The position numbers and the translations under genes were made by a program. Under the pieces are notes generated by a model. That model saw only the letters and a list, made by a program, of their open reading frames with translations. It had not been told where the DNA came from and ran no database searches. A DNA stretch of 64,000 nucleotides from Ignavibacteria bacterium. Lineage in GTDB: Bacteria > Bacteroidota > Ignavibacteria > Kapaibacteriales > UBA961. Below, one piece after another: positions 26,948 to 34,330 of the stretch (position 1 is the first letter of the stretch; each line of letters starts with the position of its first letter). The stretch lies in NCBI GenBank assembly GCA_016873735.1, contig VGWD01000006.1:1-64000 (forward strand). Reading direction: 5' to 3'.

Positions 26948-28779
26948 AATACACAATACCTCGCATGATCGGCATGATGTTATTCATTGCCCTTATGAAC
27001 TCCGCACTCCTCTCTCAAGAATTCAAAGCAACAATTGATTTCAAAAATATCAAAGATGATAAAGCGCATGTAACCCTCTTTCCACCAAAGATTAATACAG
27101 ACGAAATTCTCTATATCATGCCTGCATCAATCCCGGGTACATATGCAAGAATGGATTTCGGGTATTTTGTGAAAAACTTCAAAGCAACCGATGCGAAGGG
27201 TGGTTTTATACCCGTGCGACGTTTGAATGACAATGAATTCCTGATCATCGGGGCAAATCGACTTGCCAAGATTGAATATGACGTGAATGATACCTATGAT
27301 GACACCACTCATACTCTCGATGTGTTCAACCCGTGTGGTACTAATATTCAATCAGATTCGAATATCATGTTCGGTGCACATGGATTTCTGGGATATTTCT
27401 CAAATATGCAGCAGATTCCCTATACGATTGAATGCATTAAACCTGCCTCTTTCTTCTGCTCAACTTCCCTATCCAAAAAGAGCATCAGTGATACTGTAGA
27501 CATGTTGATAGCCAAGAATTATGATGCATTAGTCGATAATCCTGCAATGTTCTCAAAACCGGATACCATCAGCTATATGCAAGGCGGAACCAAGATATCC
27601 ATTGCGGTATATTCTACCGGTGGCAAAGTAAATGCAGAAATGGTGAGCAAAGTCATCAAACCGGTCACAAAAACTGTAGAACAATTCCTGGGTACAATGC
27701 CTGTCGATCGATATACATTCATCTTTTTCTTTGCTGGAATGGATAGAAAAGAACTCCGTAGAAAAGAAGCCTATGGTGCACTGGAGCATAATTACAGTTC
27801 AGTATACTTTCTTCCGGAGACTACCGATGAATCTATATTAAAATCATGGATTGCTCAAACAGCAATTCATGAATTCTTACATATTCTTGTACCTTTGAAT
27901 TTACATAGTAAAGAAATTGCAAGCTTTGATTTTCGTGAGCCAAAAATGTCCAGTCATCTCTGGCTCTATGAAGGAGTAACGGAGTACTTCTCTGTTCTTG
28001 CTCGTGCTCAATCAGGCGAGATGTCCGAAAAGCAATTACGCCAAACTTTAAGGCAAAAATTGTTTGGATCGCAATTCATGATGCCCAAACCGGTAGCAAT
28101 GACAGAATTAAGCAAGAATGTTCTCCTACCTGAATATCAAAAGATGTACGGAGTTGTCTATGAAAAAGGCGCATTACTTGGAATGTTTTTTGATCTTACT
28201 TTACGAGAAAGAACAAATGGAACTGTTACATTGCTTTCACTCATTCGTACCTTGACGAAAAAGTTCGGTCCTGACAGACCATTTGAAGATTCCGTATTGT
28301 TCTCTGAGATAGTATCGGTCGCAGGAAAGAATATTCAACCATTTCTACAAACATATTTTGATTCACCAACCGACATACCATATGCGGAAATGTTCTCAAA
28401 AGTCGGTTGGAAATTTATTGAAGAAGATTCCGTGCAAGGATTTTCATTTCCGGGAGTTAGAGCCCGCATGGATGGATCCAACTTGATACTCAATGTTCGA
28501 AAAGAAGACAATATACTTGGAGCAAAGCAAGGGGACACTGTCATTGAAGTGAATGATATGCAGGCAGATCAAGCAAATGAAGAATTTAACATTGCATCAG
28601 AAATCAATGATCCTGACAGTGAGTCTGATATTACTCTAAAAGTTAAACGAGGCGATGATATCATTACACTCAAGGCAAAACCAAAGTCCTCCAAAAAATT
28701 AGATCGCAGCATCATTCGTGTGGATGAGGCAGCAACTGAAAAACAACAAGCATTCTTGAAAGAATTATTGACAAAGTAA
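26944..28779 (+). CDS. Exported M61-family peptidase (glycyl aminopeptidase-like) with PDZ domain
   Basis: 611 residues with a signal peptide (MIGMMLFIALMNSALLSQ). The N-terminal beta domain is followed by a zinc-peptidase core with HEFLH at residues 309-313 and a likely third ligand in WLYEGVTEYFSVLA. A C-terminal PDZ-like domain (about residues 495-580; ILGAKQGDTVIEVNDM) ends in a short charged tail. M61 peptidases such as the glycyl aminopeptidase of Sphingomonas cut N-terminal glycine or alanine. The gene is coupled to rnr by an ATGA overlap and followed six bases later by oligopeptidase B. Confidence 0.92.
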   Translation: MKYTIPRMIGMMLFIALMNSALLSQEFKATIDFKNIKDDKAHVTLFPPKINTDEILYIMPASIPGTYARMDFGYFVKNFKATDAKGGFIPVRRLNDNEFLIIGANRLAKIEYDVNDTYDDTTHTLDVFNPCGTNIQSDSNIMFGAHGFLGYFSNMQQIPYTIECIKPASFFCSTSLSKKSISDTVDMLIAKNYDALVDNPAMFSKPDTISYMQGGTKISIAVYSTGGKVNAEMVSKVIKPVTKTVEQFLGTMPVDRYTFIFFFAGMDRKELRRKEAYGALEHNYSSVYFLPETTDESILKSWIAQTAIHEFLHILVPLNLHSKEIASFDFREPKMSSHLWLYEGVTEYFSVLARAQSGEMSEKQLRQTLRQKLFGSQFMMPKPVAMTELSKNVLLPEYQKMYGVVYEKGALLGMFFDLTLRERTNGTVTLLSLIRTLTKKFGPDRPFEDSVLFSEIVSVAGKNIQPFLQTYFDSPTDIPYAEMFSKVGWKFIEEDSVQGFSFPGVRARMDGSNLILNVRKEDNILGAKQGDTVIEVNDMQADQANEEFNIASEINDPDSESDITLKVKRGDDIITLKAKPKSSKKLDRSIIRVDEAATEKQQAFLKELLTK

Positions 28780-28785
28780 TAATCC

Positions 28786-30807
28786 ATGACCATACCAAGA
28801 AAATCAGATCATGTCACAATGATGCATGGCTATGCACTGCAAGACCCATATCATTGGATGCGAGAAAAAGACACTGATGAAGTCCTCTCTTTTCTTCATG
28901 CAGAGAATGAGTTTGTGAATGACACCCTGTCAGATACACAAACTCTTCAAGAAGAATTATATCAAGAAATGAAAGGACGTATCAAAGAAGCTGATACATC
29001 GACTTCAGAGATTATTGGCCAGTATGAGTATTATTATCGAACCGAGGTTAATAAACAATATAAAATATATTGCAGAAAATTATTGGGCGATAATGTTGAA
29101 CACATCATACTTGATGCAAATGCACTTGCTGAAGGACATCCATATTTTATTTTGGGAACATTAAGAGTCAGTCCGAACCATCGTTTTGTTGCTTATTCTA
29201 TTGATTTAAATGGATCTGAACATTTTACTGTTCATGTAAAGGATCTTGAAACAGGAGTTGTGCTACATGATACATTGCAAGAAGTGGACACCTCTATCGA
29301 ATGGTATGCTGATTCCGATGCTTTTTTGTATATGCTTCTTGATGATACACGTCGTGCCTATAAAATCGCAAGGCATGAACTTGGCAAATCTCAATCCGAG
29401 GATATGATTCTTCTTCATGAACCTGATGAGGCATTTTTCTTGGGAATAGACAAATCTCGAGACGGAAAACAGCTATTCATCGAATCAGCAAGCAAAACTA
29501 CATCGGAAGTGTGGATGCTTTCTGCTGAAGACATATCCTCCAATCCACGTTCCATCGCAGGAAGAGAGCATGGACATGAATATCATGTCACGTCACATGA
29601 CAATTCACTTTATATCTTAAGTAATCGGGCCGGGGTAAATTTCTCATTATTGAATGCTCATATTGATGCGCCTCAAGAATGGTCCGAAATGTTGCCTCAT
29701 CGTGAAGACACAAAATTGGAATGGGTCGTTTCATATACCGATCGTTTGGTAATTGGTGAAAGAAGAAATGGATTGGAGCATGTTCATATACATTGCTTCG
29801 ACGGGGAGGATTATATGATGTCATTCCCCGACCCTGTCTATGACATAACTCCGGGCAAGAACCCAGTGAGCGATTCCAATATGTTTCGCTTCTATTACAG
29901 CTCTCCGATTTGTCCGCCAACAGTATATGACTATGCACTCCTGACACGAGAATTGAACATAGTCAAGCAGGATGAAATACCCGGAGGATTTCATCCCAGT
30001 GATTATATCGTTGAACGGCATTTTGCAAAAGCGAAAGATGGTATTGAAGTACCCCTGACGATCATTCGTAAAAAGGACATCACTTTGGATGGATCCGCTC
30101 CGGCATTCATGGTCGGCTATGGATCATACGGATTTTCCATGCCCACTGTATTTTCTTCATCACTCGTGAGTTTACTCAATCGTGGATTCGTATGTGCTCG
30201 TGCTCATATACGGGGTGGTTCAGACATGGGTGAGCAATGGTATTTGGATGGCAAACTTCAAAACAAGATCAATACCTTTAGTGACTTCATTGCATGTGCC
30301 GAATATCTGATATCGAACGGCTTCACTGCCAAAGAGCGCTTATCCGTGCAAGGTGGCAGCGCCGGCGGATTGCTCATGGGCGCAATAGCCAATATGCGTC
30401 CGGACTTATTTCATACTATCATAGCGAGCGTACCATTCGTCGACCTGATGAATACCATGCTTGATGCAACACTTCCATTGACCGTGACTGAATATGAGGA
30501 ATGGGGTAACCCAAATGTTCGAGAAGATTTTGAATATATGCTTTCCTATTCTCCATATGACAATATTACTCATCAAGACTTCCCAAACATACTTGCGATA
30601 GCCGGTTATCATGATCAAAGGGTTTCCTATTGGGAACCCGCAAAATGGATTGCCAAATTGCGTGACAATAACACGGGAAATTCCACTATTTTGCTGTATA
30701 CGAAATTTACAGCCGGGCATTTTGGCGCCTCGGGACGATTTGATTATCTGAAAGAATTGGCACTTGAATATGCCTTCATTCTGAAATATTCAAACATAAA
30801 AGATTGA
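28786..30807 (+). CDS. Oligopeptidase B / prolyl oligopeptidase family (S9A)
   Basis: 673 residues with no export signal, so probably cytoplasmic. The N-terminal beta-propeller starts with HGYALQDPYHWMREKDTDEV, typical of oligopeptidase B. The alpha/beta hydrolase domain has GGSAGGLLMGA with nucleophile Ser525, acid Asp610 in GYHDQRVSYWEP, and His645 in TAGHFGASG. ARAHIRGGSDMGEQWYLDGK is another family signature. Such enzymes cut short peptides after basic residues (OpdB) or proline (POP); the sequence pattern favours OpdB. It follows the M61 gene closely, continuing the run of peptidases. Confidence 0.93.
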   Translation: MTIPRKSDHVTMMHGYALQDPYHWMREKDTDEVLSFLHAENEFVNDTLSDTQTLQEELYQEMKGRIKEADTSTSEIIGQYEYYYRTEVNKQYKIYCRKLLGDNVEHIILDANALAEGHPYFILGTLRVSPNHRFVAYSIDLNGSEHFTVHVKDLETGVVLHDTLQEVDTSIEWYADSDAFLYMLLDDTRRAYKIARHELGKSQSEDMILLHEPDEAFFLGIDKSRDGKQLFIESASKTTSEVWMLSAEDISSNPRSIAGREHGHEYHVTSHDNSLYILSNRAGVNFSLLNAHIDAPQEWSEMLPHREDTKLEWVVSYTDRLVIGERRNGLEHVHIHCFDGEDYMMSFPDPVYDITPGKNPVSDSNMFRFYYSSPICPPTVYDYALLTRELNIVKQDEIPGGFHPSDYIVERHFAKAKDGIEVPLTIIRKKDITLDGSAPAFMVGYGSYGFSMPTVFSSSLVSLLNRGFVCARAHIRGGSDMGEQWYLDGKLQNKINTFSDFIACAEYLISNGFTAKERLSVQGGSAGGLLMGAIANMRPDLFHTIIASVPFVDLMNTMLDATLPLTVTEYEEWGNPNVREDFEYMLSYSPYDNITHQDFPNILAIAGYHDQRVSYWEPAKWIAKLRDNNTGNSTILLYTKFTAGHFGASGRFDYLKELALEYAFILKYSNIKD

Positions 30808-30822
30808 ATTTGGAGATTCGGC

Positions 30823-31296
30823 ATGGAGAACACAGTGGATCATGCATATCGCTATAAAGTAGATTTCTATTGGAAATCACTCGCTATGTACGGAGCAGCA
30901 TTGATGGTGTATGCTGTGCTCAAAGGCACAATAGATGAGAAAACTTTGTCAATTACATTGACTGACCCAATAGTAATCCTCCTTGCTTGTTTTGTACTGA
31001 TATCTTCACTCTCCCTAATCATCAATCATCATGCGCGAAGAGTGATACTCATCGGCAAAGACAACATTACATTTCAAAACAGATATCGCAGTCGGACTTT
31101 TGAAGCAAAGGACATACGCTCCATCATTCTTGTAAAAGACAAACGATTTCGCGTCAATACTCTAAGCGCAATCAAAATAGATTTGCATGGAAGAAGACGT
31201 CCCATACGCTTGCGTCCATCCTTGTTCGAACATGAAGATGCTCTCATACACGATATCAAACTGCTCAAACAACACATAACTCCAAAAAAGGGTTGA
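30823..31296 (+). CDS. Membrane protein with PH-like domain, function unknown
   Basis: 157 residues. GGAG eight bases upstream supports ATG 30823. Two hydrophobic segments (about residues 20-36 and 48-66) precede a soluble half of beta strands and a terminal helix (RRVILIGKDNITFQN, FEAKDIRSIILVKDKRF). This arrangement is like the small bacterial PH-domain (bPH2/YdbT-type) membrane proteins, an impression based on pattern only. It lies between oligopeptidase B and another unknown gene in the same operon, six bases before the latter. I do not assign a function. Confidence 0.7.
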   Translation: MENTVDHAYRYKVDFYWKSLAMYGAALMVYAVLKGTIDEKTLSITLTDPIVILLACFVLISSLSLIINHHARRVILIGKDNITFQNRYRSRTFEAKDIRSIILVKDKRFRVNTLSAIKIDLHGRRRPIRLRPSLFEHEDALIHDIKLLKQHITPKKG

Positions 31297-31302
31297 TTCA
31301 AC

Positions 31303-31887
31303 ATGAAAAGACTTGGCGCAATGCTGTTGTCGATCATGTTGATGGTGAGTATGTCATGCATGACATTCGCTCAAACCCATCCCACGAATGCAATGATGTT
31401 CAGACAGCTTATTGATCAACTTTCTCTTTCATTGAAAAAAGAAATCACATCAACACATTATGCCCTGAACATTGTCGGTGGAAATGATGAAAAGGAATTT
31501 ATACGCAATGAGATGATGAGTCGTTTGTCAGAAATCACATGGACATCAAATGCTGAGAATTCAGTGACAGTAACGCCAATCGAAATGAGAATAATCTATG
31601 CCTTGACCGATCAACAAGATTTCTTGTCAAGAACATGCCGAATGTCAGCAACGATACGCATAGATGAGCAAGGAAAATCACGCATTGTGTCAATACCCCT
31701 GTTTTCACGTTCCGATACCATACCCTTGAATGAAGTACACATGGTTCAACAACCCGGCTATACATTCTGTACTGCCACGGTACCAAATGATGGTTGGAAT
31801 GCTTTCGATTCGCTTGTAAAACCAATGCTCTATGTATTGACACTTGGTTTTTCGACATGGTTACTATTCAGCGTGAGAACACAATGA
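31303..31887 (+). CDS. Exported protein with C-terminal membrane anchor, function unknown
   Basis: 194 residues. A signal peptide (MLLSIMLMVSMSCMTFAQ) is followed by about 130 mostly hydrophilic residues and a C-terminal hydrophobic segment (MLYVLTLGFSTWLLFS) ending in a short basic tail. This topology places the main domain outside the cytoplasm, held by the tail. No family is recognised. It is the last gene of the moxR-to-here transcript; a hairpin terminator begins within its final codons. Confidence 0.7.
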   Translation: MKRLGAMLLSIMLMVSMSCMTFAQTHPTNAMMFRQLIDQLSLSLKKEITSTHYALNIVGGNDEKEFIRNEMMSRLSEITWTSNAENSVTVTPIEMRIIYALTDQQDFLSRTCRMSATIRIDEQGKSRIVSIPLFSRSDTIPLNEVHMVQQPGYTFCTATVPNDGWNAFDSLVKPMLYVLTLGFSTWLLFSVRTQ

Positions 31888-31912
31888 TCAGAATTTCACG
31901 CAGACATTTTTT
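31871..31912 (+). terminator. Intrinsic terminator ending the moxR-oligopeptidase operon
   Basis: GCGTGA (31871-31876) pairs with TCACGC (31896-31901) around a 19-base loop; T6 follows at 31907-31912. It spans the end of the preceding gene and the last bases of the convergent aldehyde dehydrogenase gene. Confidence 0.45.
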
Positions 31913-33327
31913 GTTTCTGTAAAAAATCGCAAAGCTTCAAAACCTCCTTCTCTACCAACACCTGAATCTTTCATCCCTCCGAATGGAGTTCGCAAATCTC
32001 GAATAAGCCAACAATTGATCCAGACGATGCCAAAATCAAGGGCATGCGCGATGCGATGGGCTTTTGCCAAATGCTGAGTCCATACATTTGCTGCCAAGCC
32101 ATATTTGGTCCCATTCGCAAGTGCTATTGCTTCCTCTTCAGAAGAGAATCGTTGCAAGGTGACTACAGGACCGAATATTTCTTCTTGATTTGTTCTGCAA
32201 TCATTGCCCAATCCTTCAATCACCGTTGGCTCGATAAACCAACCATCTTGACATCTTCCTTGAGGGTGAACCGGCGAACCACCACAGAGAATCGTTCCAC
32301 CTTCCTCTTTGGCCAATTGAATATATGACAATACTTTCTCCCAATGCGACTTCGATACCAAAGCTCCTACATTTGTGCCGTTTTCGAATGGATCACCTAT
32401 GTTCAATTGTTTGACTTTTTGTATGAATGCATCACAGAAAACTTCATACACAGAATCTTCAATGAGAATTCTCGATCCGCATAAACATATCTCACCTTGA
32501 TTGGTGAATGCAGATCTAACGGCTTGCTGCACGGCTTCTTGCATATCGCAGTCCGCAAAGATGATCGACGGATTTTTTCCTCCAAGTTCAAGTGACAATT
32601 TCTTGAACATTGGCGCGGCTTTCGATGCAATTTGCTCACCGGTAACCGTTCCACCGGTAAAAGAAATTGCACGTATATCCGGATGTTCCACAATCGCCGT
32701 ACCAACATTCTTTCCGTTTCCATGAAGAATATTGAGAACACCCGGAGGCAAACCCGCCTTCATGCAAAGTTCTGCGAACATTGTTGCGGTGAGCGGAGTG
32801 AGCTCCGATGGTTTTGCTATTACGCAATTACCGGTTGCCAATGCAGGCGCTATTTTCCACGTGAACAAATACAATGGCAAATTCCAAGGAGAAATACATC
32901 CAACAATTCCAATTGGAGAATGCACTGTATAATTCAATACACCTTTTGTACCATGCGATTCCGAAGCCATGTGAAGGATTTCAGTAGCAAAAAATTCAAT
33001 GTTTTGAATTGCCCTTGGAATATCCATCACTTTGCTCAAGTGAATTGGTTTACCTTGATCTTTGGATTCAGCCTCAGCAAGCGATTCAAATGATAGTTTC
33101 ATTTCCTGTGCAATAGCCAGCATGATACGCGAACGTTCTTCTACAGACATTGCTGACCAAATCGGGAATGCCTTTTTGGCAGCATCAACCGCCATTTGAA
33201 CATCTTCCGCTGTTGAATCAGGTAGACGTGAATAAACTTTTCCGGTGGCAGGTTCCGAATTATCCAGCCACTGATTTTTTACCGGTGATTGCCATGCTCC
33301 GGCAATATAATTCTGCAATTCTTTCAT
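31888..33327 (-). CDS. Aldehyde dehydrogenase (2-hydroxymuconic/aminomuconic semialdehyde dehydrogenase-like)
   Basis: 479 residues from ATG 33327; a longer reading to 33426 adds 33 residues before the conserved start LQNYIAGAWQSPV. NAD(P)-dependent oxidation of an aldehyde to an acid is expected. Visible are PWNLPLYLFTWKIAPALATG, SFTGGTVTGEQI, the catalytic glutamate in LELGGKNPS, the catalytic cysteine in NQGEICLCGSRI, and EIFGPVVTLQRF. The end PFGGMKDSGVGREGG resembles the ALDH8/2-hydroxymuconic semialdehyde group, but the true substrate is unknown. The gene stands alone, convergent with the preceding operon and divergent from the metal permease. Confidence 0.92.
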   Translation of the reverse strand: MKELQNYIAGAWQSPVKNQWLDNSEPATGKVYSRLPDSTAEDVQMAVDAAKKAFPIWSAMSVEERSRIMLAIAQEMKLSFESLAEAESKDQGKPIHLSKVMDIPRAIQNIEFFATEILHMASESHGTKGVLNYTVHSPIGIVGCISPWNLPLYLFTWKIAPALATGNCVIAKPSELTPLTATMFAELCMKAGLPPGVLNILHGNGKNVGTAIVEHPDIRAISFTGGTVTGEQIASKAAPMFKKLSLELGGKNPSIIFADCDMQEAVQQAVRSAFTNQGEICLCGSRILIEDSVYEVFCDAFIQKVKQLNIGDPFENGTNVGALVSKSHWEKVLSYIQLAKEEGGTILCGGSPVHPQGRCQDGWFIEPTVIEGLGNDCRTNQEEIFGPVVTLQRFSSEEEAIALANGTKYGLAANVWTQHLAKAHRIAHALDFGIVWINCWLIRDLRTPFGGMKDSGVGREGGFEALRFFTETKNVCVKF

Positions 33328-33353
33328 GAGATTCTGATGCCTTAATTGATATA

Positions 33354-33372
33354 CAAAAATGCTCAATTTTTG
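33354..33372. promoter_or_regulatory. Perfect inverted repeat in the aldehyde dehydrogenase-metal permease divergent gap
   Basis: CAAAAAT-GCTCA-ATTTTTG is a perfect 7+5+7 palindrome centred 36 bases before the aldehyde dehydrogenase ATG and 101 before the permease GTG. On the reverse strand its right arm forms CATTTTTG, one base from a TAnnTTTG box, with TTTC 19 bases upstream. It therefore overlaps a likely promoter of the dehydrogenase gene and is a candidate operator. Confidence 0.4.
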
Positions 33373-33463
33373 ATGTCCTTGAAAACCAGATGAAACTTCC
33401 CGGTATTTACCCCGATGAACGGTCAATTTTCACTATTTTGCAGGTATATTTTCAGGATTAGTC

Positions 33464-34330
33464 GTGGAAGTCTTTTGGATCATACTAACGGGTTGTCTCA
33501 CTGCCATAGCCTGCGCTTTGGCGGGGTCTCTTCTGATTGTCAGAAACACTTCCATGATCAGCGATGCAATTTCACATGCGATACTACCCGGTATAGTGGC
33601 TGCATTCCTGATAACCGGTTCAAGAACAGGATTACCGGTCTTGATCGGCGCTGCTTCCGTAGGATTGCTTACTACATTCCTTATTGAATTTCTTCATCGC
33701 AAAGGCCGCATGCAAACTGATGCATCAATAGGCATCATATTCAACATGTTATTTGCGATCGGTGTGATCATGATTACTGCATTTGCAGATAATGTAGATA
33801 TAGATCCCGATTGCGTTCTCTATGGTGAGATCGCATATGTTCCATTGGATATGGTGAATCTTATTGGTTTGGAAATACCATATGCAGTATTGATGATGAG
33901 TGGTGTTTTGCTGATTACAATATTGATTTTCTTCTTAGGTTATAGACAAATGCTGGCAGCTTCATTTGATCCCGAACATGCTCAATCAATCGGAATACAT
34001 ACAGGATTCTGGCATTATCTGTTGATGGCATGTGTGTCATTCATTACGGTTGCTGCATTTGATTCCGTGGGCGCGATTCTTGTCGTTGCTTTGTTCATAG
34101 TGCCGCCTGCAACGGCATTTCTTCTTCTTAAGCAATTGCATCATATCATGTTTGCTGCAAGCATATTCGGCATGATTGCCGCTATAGCAGGATATTTTCT
34201 TGCGGATATGTTGAATGGATCCATAGCCGGGGCAATGGCAACGATCACAGGAGTTTTATTGGTACTCGTTATAGCATATACAAAAATTAAACAAGCATTA
34301 CATGTGAATAAGGAGCCGATCATTGACTAG
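33464..34330 (+). CDS. TroC/ZnuB-type metal ABC transporter permease
   Basis: 288 residues from GTG 33464 with eight or nine hydrophobic helices. The family pattern is clear: LAGSLLIVRNTSMISDAISH near the N-terminus, TDASIGIIFNMLFAIGVI, DIDPDCVLYGEIAYVPLD, and VGAILVVALFIVPPATAFLL in the last third. It should form the membrane channel for Zn2+ or Mn2+ import with a TroA-type lipoprotein such as the one at 8678. No ATPase gene is adjacent, so the transporter is split across the genome. It overlaps the T9SS protein gene by eight bases. Confidence 0.92.
   Translation: MEVFWIILTGCLTAIACALAGSLLIVRNTSMISDAISHAILPGIVAAFLITGSRTGLPVLIGAASVGLLTTFLIEFLHRKGRMQTDASIGIIFNMLFAIGVIMITAFADNVDIDPDCVLYGEIAYVPLDMVNLIGLEIPYAVLMMSGVLLITILIFFLGYRQMLAASFDPEHAQSIGIHTGFWHYLLMACVSFITVAAFDSVGAILVVALFIVPPATAFLLLKQLHHIMFAASIFGMIAAIAGYFLADMLNGSIAGAMATITGVLLVLVIAYTKIKQALHVNKEPIID
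34310..34315 (+). promoter_or_regulatory. Strong ribosome binding site selecting TTG start 34323
   Basis: AAGGAG stands seven bases before TTG 34323, an ideal Shine-Dalgarno spacing in a genome where such sites are rare. It lies within the end of the metal permease gene and identifies the TTG as the start of the large secreted protein. Confidence 0.7.

Noticed and set aside
32632-33093. 153-codon + strand frame opposite the aldehyde dehydrogenase
   Set aside because: Antisense to conserved ALDH motifs, unusual composition rich in Arg and Cys, no start signals.
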